64,000 bases of DNA from Nymphaea colorata (Eukaryota; Streptophyta; Magnoliopsida; Nymphaeales; Nymphaeaceae): NCBI RefSeq assembly GCF_008831285.2, contig NC_045139.1, positions 25,276,412-25,340,411 of the forward strand. Direction: 5' to 3'. Position 1 is the first letter of the stretch; the number at the start of each line of letters is the position of its first letter. The notes under the pieces are model-generated. The model saw nothing but the letters and a program-made list of their open reading frames with translations, was not told where the DNA came from and made no database searches. Shown here one piece after another: positions 24,640 through 37,200 of the stretch. The translations under genes and the position numbers were made by a program.

Positions 24640-25290
24640 AAGAAGAGTGATTTTGCATAAAAAAATAAGAAAAGTATCATGTTTAACAACATAAGCAAAT
24701 GCGTCATGTGACACCTTTTATTATTTATCAGCGATCAGTAATCAGCAAACAGAGCAGCAATCGGATTAACAAGGAAACTCTGTGGGACTATTTATGTGCA
24801 TTTTAATTGTTTGGGTTTTCCCCAGCAAACATATTTTTCTATGAGGGGCTACATTTTCCATAAAAACTATCAACTAAGTACTTGAAACTTGCTTTTGTTA
24901 CCTATAAGACTAAAAAAAGGCCAAATAAAATGATAAAGATCCAATTTATTAATGCAATGTGATGCAAAGGTACAATTTTTTTGTTTATTGGGTTAGCAGA
25001 AAATTTTTATTTAATTTTTATTTGGCGCTTGGCAATTTGCATGAACAAAGAGGCTTTCATTAAAAAAATCCTTTTTTATAAATTATAAGCAAAAGATAGA
25101 CCCTAAAATAACAAAGTCAAAAATTAATAGTATTAAAATATTAATGCCCTCCAACATCTTGAGTGGTGCCCAATAAATGATTGCTCAAATACTTGAAAGG
25201 TTTCGGTTAACCCAAGAGGATAGGGATTAAGCTAGAATCTTATGGTGACTGAGCCATATACATGCTAAGAGCCGATCCATTTCCATCAAT
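24640..25290 (+). repeat. Dispersed repeat copy B (uninterrupted)
   Basis: Direct copy of the 18815-20300 repeat, lacking the Tourist-like insertion. See that entry for the shared blocks. Confidence 0.5.
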
Positions 25291-25674
25291 GAGGAATGAG
25301 GATGTGGGAACATAATCAAATGGGTTCACAAGTAGCTTGGAAATGTGCTTTTTTTCATGCTTTATGATGTTTGGTGCAATTCCAGATTCAATGGGTCTTG
25401 AACCTAACCCCTAGAAAACAATAAGAGGGCAGTTGTCAATTTGCAAGATTTGCTTCTCTATTGGAGGTTGTAAACTGCATATTGCATCTCATACTGGAAA
25501 CGTTAAATGGTAATAAATTGAAACATACAGGAAAATGCACATCTTAAAGAATCATACTGCGAAGAAAATAGTGTTTTAGATGCATGTCTTGGTGAAATAG
25601 GTTCGTTTCTTTTCTCATTTCAGGTAGGGTTAAGCCTTGTGAAGGTATGCCTCTTATAGAAGGGTCATGTCAAG

Positions 25675-25830
25675 ATTGTGCACCTCATCTGTAAGCAAAC
25701 ATGCCATACCTGGCTAAACGTGATACCGCTCTTATGGTTGTGCATGCATCTATGCATGTACAACTATGCTGTCTCTTTTGTTTTTTTATCATGGATGTTT
25801 TATTTTTTCCAAATTTGCTTTTGTTAAGGC
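25675..25830 (+). repeat. Dispersed repeat shared in inverted orientation with 39510-39660
   Basis: A 31-base block starting GTGCATGCATCTATGCATGT recurs on the opposite strand at about 39575-39605 with one mismatch. Flanking CATGGATGTTTTA and TTTGCTTTT blocks also match in order. Confidence 0.6.
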
Positions 25831-26043
25831 TCAATTGCCTTAATTATCTTTTTTGTATCTTGGCCCTTTTAGGCATGTTTATTACCACTGTTTTCCAGTA
25901 TAGGTTGTAACGCATGAACTATGCTTACATGTGTGTATATGATATATACTAGTTTGCTTTCTGCACTTAGCAATGATTGTATGACCTAACTGCTGCTGAT
26001 CCTTTTCCTTTCTTCTTGCTTACAGATAAGATAATCGGACATC

Positions 26044-26649
26044 ATGAAGTTCAATGCCTTTTCCATTCCTTCCAAACCATCTGCCGAAATCAGGAGACCC
26101 TCCACTTTCTGTGATGAGCCTGCTGAGATAGCTGAAGGACTTCAATACGTGACAGAGTTTGATGGCTCTGCTCCCTTAGTAGAACCCAAATCAATAACAA
26201 TCCCTAGGCAAGAGAATACATGGCGTCCTGAGAGAAGGATGAAGGACATCAACCTTGCCGGTGTCCAGTTTGATACTAAGGTTGAAAAAGATCTCAAAAC
26301 AGATACAGGGTATGGGCTAAACCTTAGGAACAGGGTTAATGATAGTAAGCAACAAGAAGAAACGACTTCGATTGCTAGGAAGTCTGTTATAGAGAGCCTC
26401 TGGGATCAAAAGTACAAAGAAGATGTGGTAAATTTGCCAGATGAGGATGGTCCAGAGAAGTATAAGGATGTCCCGGTTGAGAGCTTTGCATTGGCCGTGC
26501 TCTCTAGCTATGGATGGTCAAAAGGCAAGGGGATCGGAAGAAACGCAACGGAGGATGTGCCGATTTACAAGCATCCGAGGCGAATAGGAGGATTTGGAGT
26601 CACGGTCGACCTAGAGAACCAGAGACAGATGAGGCACGGAGTTTAGATG
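26044..26649 (+). CDS. Short MOS2/GPKOW-like G-patch protein
   Basis: Single coding exon of 200 residues plus TAG; ATG at 26044. The N-terminal half resembles MOS2 (MKFNAFSIPSKP start; ENTWRPERRMKD near residue 59; TGYGLNLRNRV near 91). It is followed by a G-patch of the Spp2/MOS2 type (about 142-190: VPVESFALAVLSSYGWSKGKGIG). MOS2/GPKOW proteins act in the nucleus in pre-mRNA splicing and microRNA maturation; in Arabidopsis, MOS2 loss weakens immunity. Known members are over 400 residues, with two KOW motifs after the G-patch. Here the frame stops right after the G-patch and no KOW is readable downstream, so the copy is truncated or a short paralogue. It may use a 5' UTR exon 4 kb upstream. 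Confidence 0.85.
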
Positions 26650-26879
26650 CAGAGTGAGATTGGTGGGTCGCAATGGTGAAGTGAAGAATTCTATCTGGTA
26701 GGAGTTACGGATCAGAAGGGCGAAGGAGATAAGCAGGACCAAATTGTGTTAAAGAAGCAAGGACTCATGGCAAGAAAAAAAATTGTACAAAACAGAACTA
26801 GTTTAATTAGATTTTGCCATCTTTATGACAAATCACGTGAAGTTTCTTAAATTTGTATGTGTCTGGGGTGTTACTAAAA

Positions 26880-27050
26880 ACCTCAAAACTGAAAACCTCT
26901 ACCGATGTGGGGGTGCTGTTGAGTGTGCAAAACCATGGGTCCGTTGCCTTGCCCTCGGGATAACGACCCACTTTGTGCTACATGTATGTAGGTTGTGCAC
27001 CAATGGGGTCGAACCTTCGACCACCTTCTGAGTTACACCACAATCCTGAG
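26880..27050 (-). mobile_element. tRNA-derived SINE-like element (minus strand)
   Basis: On the minus strand GTGTAACTCAGAAGG resembles an A box, and GGTTCGACCCC (near 27008-27018) is a perfect B box. The A-B spacing is shorter than in a tRNA, so a small deletion is likely. Candidate only. Confidence 0.4.
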
Positions 27051-27364
27051 AAGCTACTAGATTATGGAAGAAATTATATGTTTATCACATAGGTTGATGT
27101 TTTCCTTTTACTTGTTTTTTCTTCTGCACATTTTTTTGCTTGCAATAAACCTCTATACTAGCCCACAAACCTTGCATGACTCATACATGTCATATGGACC
27201 TATATTTTGCAAATAGATGTACACGAGTTCCCTCTCTAATTCTCATATGAGGAAATCATTTGGAGGAAATCATATGAGGAAACAAGCGGACACTTGTATC
27301 ATTCCCAGGTGGTGCGTCGCGCCGGAATATTCGTAATTTTAACGTTGGAACAACGAAAGCACGA

Positions 27365-27375
27365 TATATATAAAA
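27365..27375 (+). promoter_or_regulatory. Possible TATA box of the DHODH gene
   Basis: TATATATAAAA about 264 bases before the ATG at 27639, followed by GC-rich 5' leader sequence. Position plausible, not proven. Confidence 0.3.
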
Positions 27376-27638
27376 TATCGTCGATACTTTTGGCAAGCCT
27401 CCCTTTGAGCGGAGGGACAGCCGGACCGGCAAAGGAGCAAAAAAGAAAACGGAAGAAAAAGACGTTACGCGTTAAAAATCGAAAAGGAAAAGGAGGGGGG
27501 GGCGGGAGGGTTCTGGTTCTAACTTGACGGAATAAACGGAGTCTTTTTTGGATCCCCTTGGCGCCTTTCCCAGCGTCGTAGTTTCTCCCCCAACTTCTCT
27601 GCTTCGACGCCCAGACCGAGAGAGAGTGGGACAGAGAG

Positions 27639-30600
27639 ATGGCGCGCCAATGCAGCAGGCTCCTCCGGTTAGGGTTTACTTCCATGTCTTGCCTCTTTGA
27701 AAGAGGAAATGGAGGAGGAGCCCCATTTCGCGCCACCGCCCATAAATGGAGCTGCCGGCGCTTCACCGCCGCTCCTCCTCCTCCTCCTCGTCGGTCCGCG
27801 GATAGGCGCACTCGCGTCACCATGGTAAGGTCTCTTTCTCTCTCCCTCTCTCTCTCGTTTGTGATTGATAGCATCTGGGATGCTTTTCTCCGCCGCGTTC
27901 TTTTTGTAATAGGTTTCGGTTTTCTATACTCGGCTTATGTTGTCGTCGATGATTGTTTGTACAGCTTGTTAGCTGGTCGGTTTTGGTTAAATTTTATCAA
28001 TGAGCAGACTAGGATTTGGTGATTGAACGATCGGAGTATTTTTCTGTTGGAGGAATGAAATTCTCGGCTCTATTCGAGACGGCAGTAGTTTCTCTGATAT
28101 TAAATTTGATTTCCGTACGAGCTTCAGAGCTTGCGTTGTTAAGTTAATGGTTCGATATACTTTTGTACTCTGATGTGTTAATGGATGCATTACGCTGTTC
28201 TCCTAGTTGTTGGTCTGATTGATTCAAATCAATATAAGGCAACAGGATTTGCTTGTTATTTCATCTTCGCATTCGTAAATCAGCATTCGACTTTTTCAAA
28301 ATTTCTGCCTGTAGAAGGCACATAACGGCAAATAGCTCATATATTTACTATTTATCGTAGTTAACAACGGTTTTAGGTCATCCCTGAAGGAAGCTGATTG
28401 AAAACACTCACTTGAACAGGAGCTTTTGTCTCGTCTTTTGAGGCATAAGACGACTCTTATGACATGATAAGGTGTTACCCTACAGTTTACTGCGGTGTTG
28501 GACCACCGGGCAAGCAAACCCTGGAAAAGTTACCAGGGTTGTGTTGTTGTTGGACTGAACTACTAAATTGGACTTCCTACTACATGTCAATCAATAAAAT
28601 ATAAGCTCCATTATAAGCATGTATGTGGCGCACAAGTTAAAATGTCGGACCAGCTAATGCCAGGTTCTTCTTCTGGCTGTTTGATGTGTTATGGAAGGCA
28701 AACACCTGGTTACTGCTCGATTCGCGCAATGCAAACAAAACCAGTTCACCTCTTGCTCAAGATGGTACCAGGCTACTAGGCATTGACAATTGCAAAAAAC
28801 AATGTGCTATTTCGTATTTACTAAGTAATAGCAAAATGCAAATTACTCTCTCTCTTTTTCGCTGTCTCTCCCTTTGTCTCCAACTCATTAACAACAAATT
28901 ATATCAAATTACTCATTATGAATCTAATGTCATTATTCACGGTTCATAAATGCATTAAGCAAATTTGGAAGTAATTACTAATTAATGAAAAATTACTCGT
29001 TATGGATCTAATATCCTCTCTCTCTCTGTTATGCAAACTTGCTATTTCATGTTTACTAATTAGTAGCAAATTACTCATTATTGGTCTAATGTAATCATTC
29101 ACATTTTGTAAATGCATTAAGGAAACTCGTAAACAACAATTATGACATGGGAAGAAGTCAAATAAGATGTCTATATTTCTAAAGTTTTAACTAGGATAAA
29201 TATTCTATTACGTAAGCTAGTAATGCACACTGACATGGCTTAATTTTTCTTTCCTATTCTTTAGATAAAATTACATTTGTTGAAAATTGGCTGTCTAATT
29301 CTGAATGAAAAGTAGGTGCATTGACTGTATCCTGCATTCTGTCCTGCCATGTTGCTACTGGTTGGTTGCTGTTATAGTCTGTCCAACATAGTTTATGAAT
29401 TCTTTGATCTATTTCTTTGCCTTGGGCCTGAAAGAGATTTTTATAAGCTCAAATAATTAGTTCAAATTTTGGACAACGTGAATATTCTTGTCATTTCTGT
29501 TTTCTTCTAAATTTTATTCTTTTCTTCTTTATAGGTAGTTAAAAACATTAGTGTTGTGAATGTTGGGATCTTTGTCATTATTATTATATTTTGATTTGTA
29601 AAACAGTACTTAATGGCGTTTTACCTGTTGATTTGTTGGTCTCTTTAGTGGTGATCTTTCCTTTGTTATCTTGCATACCGAAATCCATATATACCATGTT
29701 GTCTTTCAAATTTGTTATGTTAGTTTTATGTTTTTTCAATAGTCTCCTATCTAATCTGATTAGACTGCAAATTTATACACTAGGGAAGGATATTGACTGG
29801 AACCATGTTGGGTGTTGTGATTGCTGGAGGTGCATATGTAAGTACAGCAGATGAAGCAACATTCAGGTAGATTGTCTAATCTTTGCTAAAAATACCCATC
29901 GTAGATCATAATTTTGTGTTCTAAACTTCTAATTGACTTGAAAAAAAATTAATGAAAAAATTTCTGCATTTAAATTCGGAATTCTGCAGTTACGCCTTTT
30001 GTTTATTTATGAAAATATGTACCACTTAATTCACATAAGATGTTAGTTCGTCTAAGTCAACAACAAGGTACTCTTGCTTGTCTCATACTTGAATGTTCTT
30101 GAAGGCATCTCCAAACTGCGAAGCCAAAAAAAAAAAAAAAGAGAGATGGTAATATTATTCCTACCAAGTTCTGAATCTTTTATTTCTTGTCTGCCGGTGG
30201 TTCTATAGGTCCCTTATTAGGGCATTATCAAGAACGTGGTCTCTTCATATGGCTTTTCTTTCATACATGTAATAAGTGATGATCTTTCAACAAGCTTCTC
30301 TCTTTGTTGTCACAATGATGCACAAAACCATCATTGCCATCACTCTTCATAAGAGAGTTGGATGGGAAGAAAACATGAGGTATGTTATCAAGATATCAGA
30401 GGTCTGACACCGCATTGTAAACCCTAAAACTTAAAAGACTAATTGGGACTAGTTAACTGACATAAGTAAATAAATACATATATTATGTGGAAATAAATAA
30501 AAAAACATATATGTATGCAAAGAATGCACTACATATCTATAGGTCAATACATAGTTGGCTGACCAACCATTAGGCTGATTAATTGACTAGTTTGACCAAC

Positions 30601-30822
30601 TAATAATTGGTTTGGGACATGGGTCATGGGTGGGTTGATGGCCTACTTAGTCAGGCCAGTTGACGACTAGTCAAGATTTTGACAACTAAGAGCATGAGAT
30701 ACATTCCTTAAGATATTGCTGCTTTTAGTGAGACGAGTGTCATTTATAGCTACCTAGTCATTGTCATTGTAATTTCTCTCGTCTTTGAGTAAATGTTGAA
30801 CTGTCACCCCCTAACCTTTGGC

Positions 30823-30864
<42 letters not shown>

Positions 30865-31254
30865 AGGAGGATATGTCTTTTAACAAATATGTGCAGAGGA
30901 ATATATAAATATGGGTATGTGTGTGTGTGTGTACACTGTTATTGGATGGCATACCAAACGAAGAAATTTATCACAAGGTAATTACTAGACATTTAGTTAG
31001 TATCATTGATAAAAAAAAATCGATTATTTTATATTTGAAATTTACTAGATTAAGGATTGAATTATGACCACGTAAAGGGAAAGTCTGTCGCTTGGTCTAT
31101 GGAAATAAACCCTTGTAATTTGTAATACTATTTACTATTTAGATTTTAGTGACTAAATCTCTCTTACATAATGGGTCTTTCTTCAATTCATTTTTTCCTC
31201 TCAATAAAACACAGAAACTGTTGAAAATAGAGGTGGCCTCTAGCCTAATCTTCA

Positions 31255-31285
<31 letters not shown>

Positions 31286-34200
31286 GTCTGTCATCATATG
31301 TGCATCTTTCATCTTCTATTGCTCCTCTCTCTACGTAAACCAACAGTATACTCCCTCTCTTTCTTTTTCATGTGCATCCTTATGTCTGTCCTTCTTCTCT
31401 TTCTTTGGTCACATCACATGTGCCTTTCAGCTCTCTCCTATTTCTCCATTAAGGTTATTGTCTGTTTCTCATCCATGAAAATATTCAAAATGCCTTCTCC
31501 ATCAAAGGTCTCTAACTTAATGTCGTGAAATTTCTTCAGGGTCCTCTATGAATTTGGTGATTGTGTTTGCTGAATGAGATATAACTCCTTTCACAACTAA
31601 GTACAAGCCATCAAATTGACCGTGTTCACTACTTTGGTAGGTGGGATCTTCTTGATTTATGTACTTCTTTATTCAAAATTTTATTTATGAAACAAAGATC
31701 TTAAAGTATACTGCCCATAACTTTCATGCTTTTATCCGTAAGATGAAAATCCCCTACATTGAATGGTATTGAGAAATTTTCCTTTAGCTTGGTGATTATG
31801 GTTGTTGAAGTATTGTAGGTATCAGCTTTTGAATATATGTTATTTTCAGATCAAAATCTAGCTATTAAATATAATTTCAATGTTCATTCTCTAGATAAGT
31901 TGACCTACATATCTTATGGCGATGCACATGCATGAGTTTTTTTCTACATGTGCTGTCGTGTATGACTATCTTGCCATTGGCACCAGTCTTTTCTCATGAA
32001 TCTAATCTCATAGATGAGGTTAAACTCTTCAAACCTATATCATATGTTGCTCAAAAGAAGTTGTTGAGTACGCTGTGTGGGTTTAATCTTAGTAAAGTCA
32101 TTCAATATGATCTCTTACGGAATTTGACCAATTTTTCTGATGATTTTTTATGCAGATAGATTTGAATAATTTGCATCCATCCATACACCTAGATTTCCAA
32201 AACCGGCCAGAGGATGGCCAAGGCAAAGGATGGTCGATATATATATATATATATAGCAGTAGATATTTCCCCAACAAATGTAAGCACCCAGAAAAACTTA
32301 CTTCAACATGTTTTTGACTTAAGACACATATATGTATTCATTGTCCCTTGTTGTAAACTACAATAAAACATTCTGATGTTATATTAGTTGGTCAATTTTT
32401 TTGGTTGTTTGATAAGGAAAAAAAAACTCTAAGCATGTATGAAGTTTAATAATTTTTTTCTTATTAAGTTCATTTTAAATAGTGTCCTGTTTAGATTAAG
32501 AAAAAAACTGCATGCAAAGCCACAGAGAAGAAGTGCTTCAACCTACTTGGGGATCTCTCTCTGGCTCTTTCTTTCTGTCTTTCTGTCCGTCACAGACACA
32601 CACACACACACACACACACATGTTGTATCAAGTATGTATATGGCATCATGGTTCTTGGGTGTTTTATCAGCAAGGTTTTCTCAGATATTGATTGGAGATT
32701 TTTTTTTTCTACCTCAAAACTCTGTAAATCAAGGAATTAAATACATCCATAAAATATTACAAAGAATTACAATTTTTTTAGTTTTTATTATTTTTCTTAC
32801 AAAAACACTGATAACATTTCAAAAATAGTTCTTAAAAATGTTAAAAAATGATAAATTATTTTTAAAATATGTATTATTAAAAATATCCCGCATAGCATAT
32901 TATTGCGTTATTTTGATGGAAAGTTGAAATTGGCAATATTTCAAAAATATGGTGACAAATTCTCGTTCTTTTTATTTTATTCTCTTTTCTGCATACGCCT
33001 TTATAGAGAGGAAGAAGAGTGTGACGTGCTGACACAGCAGGGTCTGTAATAAAGAGATATGTATGGTAGTATGTTTGTCACATAAAATGCATATTTTTAA
33101 AAAGAAAAACGTGTATAATACCCGAGAAATAAGTCAGGCGTATAAAACAGCAATTAGACGTCTTTTTAAAAAACACCATAAAATAAAAAACGTGAAAAAA
33201 ACGAATATTATACGCGTTTTTTTGTGTTCTTGCTTATTTTTATTAATATTTTTTTTAATAATTGTTAGGATTTATTAAATGTTTTAATTTTTTTTAAAAA
33301 TTGTCGAGATTTTTCCAAGATATACAACTTTGCCATATTATACCCGAGAAATTCCTCGTATAATACCCATACACGATATATGTGACAACAGTATGTAGGA
33401 CAGATTTGTGCTCACCTATTCCATACAACCTATCATAGATTTTCGTATCATCGAAATTATTGTAAGAATCTTCATCATGACGAGAGCATTTTGACTAATA
33501 TCAAATTTATAGTAATATTGGCAAGTTGATCCTTATGATATACATTTTTCTCTTAATGCTTGAATACACATTTTTCTCTTAATGCTTGAATATTGTACCT
33601 CATTGGGTTTATTGTTTGTGCAGTGGATGGCTCTTTGATGCAACAAAGCTTGTGAATCCTCTCTTTGCGTTGTTAGATCCCGAGACTGCTCATCGTTTGG
33701 CAATATCAGCTGCAGCACGTGGGTTCATCCCAAGGGAAAAGAGGCCTGACCCATCAATATTGGAAGTGGAGGTCTGGGGGCAAAAATTTTCAAATCCGCT
33801 TGGCCTTGCTGCAGGATACGATAAAAATGCTGAGGCTGTGGAGAGTTTGTTAGGACTTGGCTTCAGTTTCATTGAAGTTGGTTCTGTGACACCCATTCCA
33901 CAAGAGGGTACTCAAAAGCCTTGCATATTCAGAATACCACTAGAGAGGTATGCCTGTAGGTTCTGCTTTTTTAAATTTTCCCAAAATGAAATCTATTCTG
34001 AACTGTGGATATTTTTTTATCTTGCACTGATTCCACCTTCATAGCTTTCAGTCTTGTAGGTTAAACTTTAGTAGTTTTAAAGTGCTGACGAAAGTAGGAT
34101 TGGATTGCATCTTTTTAGATGTTCCAATCACTCATCTGGATTGCACTTGAAATTTCCTCTGCTCAGGTTTTTGGAAGCAATACAATGTGCTGGGAATAAC

Positions 34201-37200
34201 AAATTGTCTTATTTACTTTTTTCCTATAAAAGTTGATCCCAGTAATACCTAAACATGGAATCATATTGCACCAATAAAAATCTTCAAATGATTTCTTCTG
34301 CTTCTACCTGCTGGTGCACTCTGTGTATTTTTTTTTTATTACAATGATATTCGAGCATGCCTACTAGGCATGGATTTCTTCAGTAGTTTTCTTGGAGTCA
34401 GCATCAGGTTGTCTACCTATGTTACATGACATCAACATAGAGGGAATGCATATCTCTGGAAGATTCGGTCCTAAAAATGTCAGAACAGGACAGACAACCT
34501 GCTAAAGATGTGACTATAGGGCATATGAGACCTTATGTTGACTTATCATGTCATCACGACTCCAAAAAGGACATGAGAAGGTATTGCATGGAGCTTGTCT
34601 TTTGCACAAACATGAACGTGAAATGCTACATCTTTTGATTCTTTGTCATGCATAAGTCATTTTGTTGTATCTAATATTGTTGTTTATACTCTGGATGACG
34701 AGATGCAGCTTTCACATTCTGCATGTTCATTTGTTACATCCGCTTATCAGGCACTAAATTTCTCTGCTAAATTACATGATGCTTTTCTTATTTTTCTTTG
34801 AATGTAATTTAGTTATTTTAAGCAAAGATAATTCCTTATTCTGGTGAATTAACTTATTAGATGCTTCTTTTGTGTCAGAGCTATCATTGGCCGAGATTGT
34901 GTTAACAGTGAGGGTCTTGTAGCGGTTGTTGAACGCTTGGCTGGTCAATATGGCAAGATCAAATTTAAAAGGAAATCTGATGGTCCAGAACATGGAGGAA
35001 CAGCGGGACATGGCATTGTTGGTGTAAACATTGGCAAGAATACGACGAGTGAAGATGCAGCTGCTGATTACCTTCAAGGATTTCATACTTTGTGTCATAT
35101 TGCTGATTATTTGGTATTTGAGAGCTACTTTCCAATTATATAACATGAACTGTGGCCAGACTAGCAAATTTGCTGCTTTTGTGATCTACCTTTTATTGTT
35201 CTGTCCTGATGTCCAGCATGATCTTATCAAAAGAATAAATGATCAAATGCATGTTGGTGGCAGCAGAAATTTATTCAGTAGGTTGATGTTTGTTAGTTTG
35301 TTCAATAGCCAATGTCAATTGTTTCTGGAACGGATAGAAATCTGGCACCAATAACGTGGAACTAGAAATCTGTATTCATGCAGGAAGATAGAGAGAGAGA
35401 ATGAGACAGGGAGAGGCTGAGGAGAAGAGGCCGTGACCAGTTGGTCTACATGGCCCATATTTATAATACACTCTATCAGTTACGATTGCTGAATCCTAAG
35501 AGACTCTTCAATTGCAGAATCCTGGGAGACTTCTCACGTATCACAAGGATATACAATACCACAATACAGTGTATATCCACAATACAGTTTACAAGAACGT
35601 AGAATACAAGGACATAAAACGTTGTGCAACATTGTTTAACGTGCTGGATTTTGGATCCAGATGGAAGATCCAAAAATTTTATACTTCAACGAATGTCAAT
35701 TAGGCACTATGCATGGACATGGGAGCATGTAATTAATGAGTCTCTAGGCACTTGTCCTGGATACAACCGACAGTACAAAGCCCATTAAGTAGCTGCTAGT
35801 CCACCTAAAGAATAAAATAGACGAATAAGTGGCCTATGTCCTTGTCAAGCAGTTTGCCCCAAAACTATCAACCCAGGCCCATCGTTGCTCGGATCATCTA
35901 GCTGTTCACCTGTTACTGAACTCTTACTGATGGAGGCTAAGTTTTAGGCAAGAAATTGTAGGTCCATGCTTCACAGAATGTTGAATTCATTCCCAAGTTC
36001 ATGATTCATACTGTTTATTTTTAGTCAACTTTCCGAAGGCATGCCATGAAGTTTGTTCTTCAAAATAATTGACAATGAACATACATCCCAAAGATGACAG
36101 ACTTCCTTGGAGTTGCATTTATGTGTACTTGGGTGTTTGCACATGTTTGTGGATGTGTTCGAGTTAGTGATTTCACTGCCTTTTTTTACATCTCATCAGA
36201 ATTTCTTTCTTTTCTTCATGCTTATTGATTATGCAGTCCTAGTAGTGGCATTATAAAATGGCCAGGTGTATATACTAATGTAGGCTGGGCATGGACAATG
36301 TACTAATAACTAGTATCCAGAATATAGATTGACTTGTTTCTTATTATTATTTTTTTATTCCTATATTTTATGAGATCATAAGTTGTTTCCTCACGTTTGA
36401 GTCTTAGACTGGTTAGATGGCTAGTTGATTCTGTCATGTCAGAAGATTGCACACTGTAAACAGCTACTATACTCTTTTGATGGTAAACCATCGACCTGGA
36501 ATGCTTATTCGACCTAGAATGGTTATGAAGTATTAATAATCAAATACCTATAAGTACATAGTACGTTCTTTGCTCCACTAACATGGTTTTTACGAGAAGA
36601 AAGGAAACATAGAAACGTGTTTGGACTTTTAACGGAACTAGTTTTCCATCATAGTCTGGATCACGTACCTTTTATGCCTTTTTTCATGGTCAAGGTAGCA
36701 TGCTAATCATGTCTAGCATAGTTACCTCAACTTCATGTTTCTTGTGTGACAACTCTGCAGGTTATAAATGTTTCACCTCCAAATACCCCAGGCTTACGTA
36801 AACTTGAGGGAAGGAAACAACTTAAAGACCTCGTTAGAAAGGTTTACAGAATATGTAGATGATACAACTGGATTTAATTCAGAATAACATTTTTTGAGGT
36901 TGAAAAACTTATATCCTTCAGCTTTTACCTTTTTAAGATCCAATCTGCTCGTGATGAAATGCTATGGGGTGAGAGAGGGCCTCCTCCATTACTTGTAAAG
37001 ATTTCCCCTGATCTGTCTAGACAGGACCTTGAAGACATTGCTGCAGTATGTTTCTCTTAACACCGTGCATCTTTTATCAAATAAACTGCTGGCTTGTCAA
37101 TCTAATATGCACTGAATCACTGATATCGTCCACTCTTCCAGGTTGCTCTAACTTTGCGGCTCGATGGACTGGTAAGGCTTCATCCAATTTTTCGTTTGCT

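Larger units (their letters stand above)
22093..26025 (+). other. Putative 3.9 kb 5' UTR intron of the MOS2-like gene
   Basis: GTAATT...TTACAG. It holds a CA/TA/GA compound microsatellite (about 23441-23500), a palindrome-rich hAT-type element (23581-24350), dispersed repeat copy B (24640-25290) and an inverted dispersed repeat (25675-25830). No coding exon seen. Confidence 0.5.
26650..27638. other. Spacer between MOS2-like and DHODH genes
   Basis: Includes the MOS2-like 3' UTR, a SINE-like unit on the minus strand (26880-27050) and the DHODH promoter/5' UTR. No KOW-coding sequence is seen in any frame on either strand just after the MOS2-like stop. Confidence 0.5.

Noticed and set aside
27299-27874. 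191-residue minus-strand ORF over the DHODH promoter and exon 1
   Set aside because: Antisense shadow; the + strand has a real ATG, splice donor and matching presequence.
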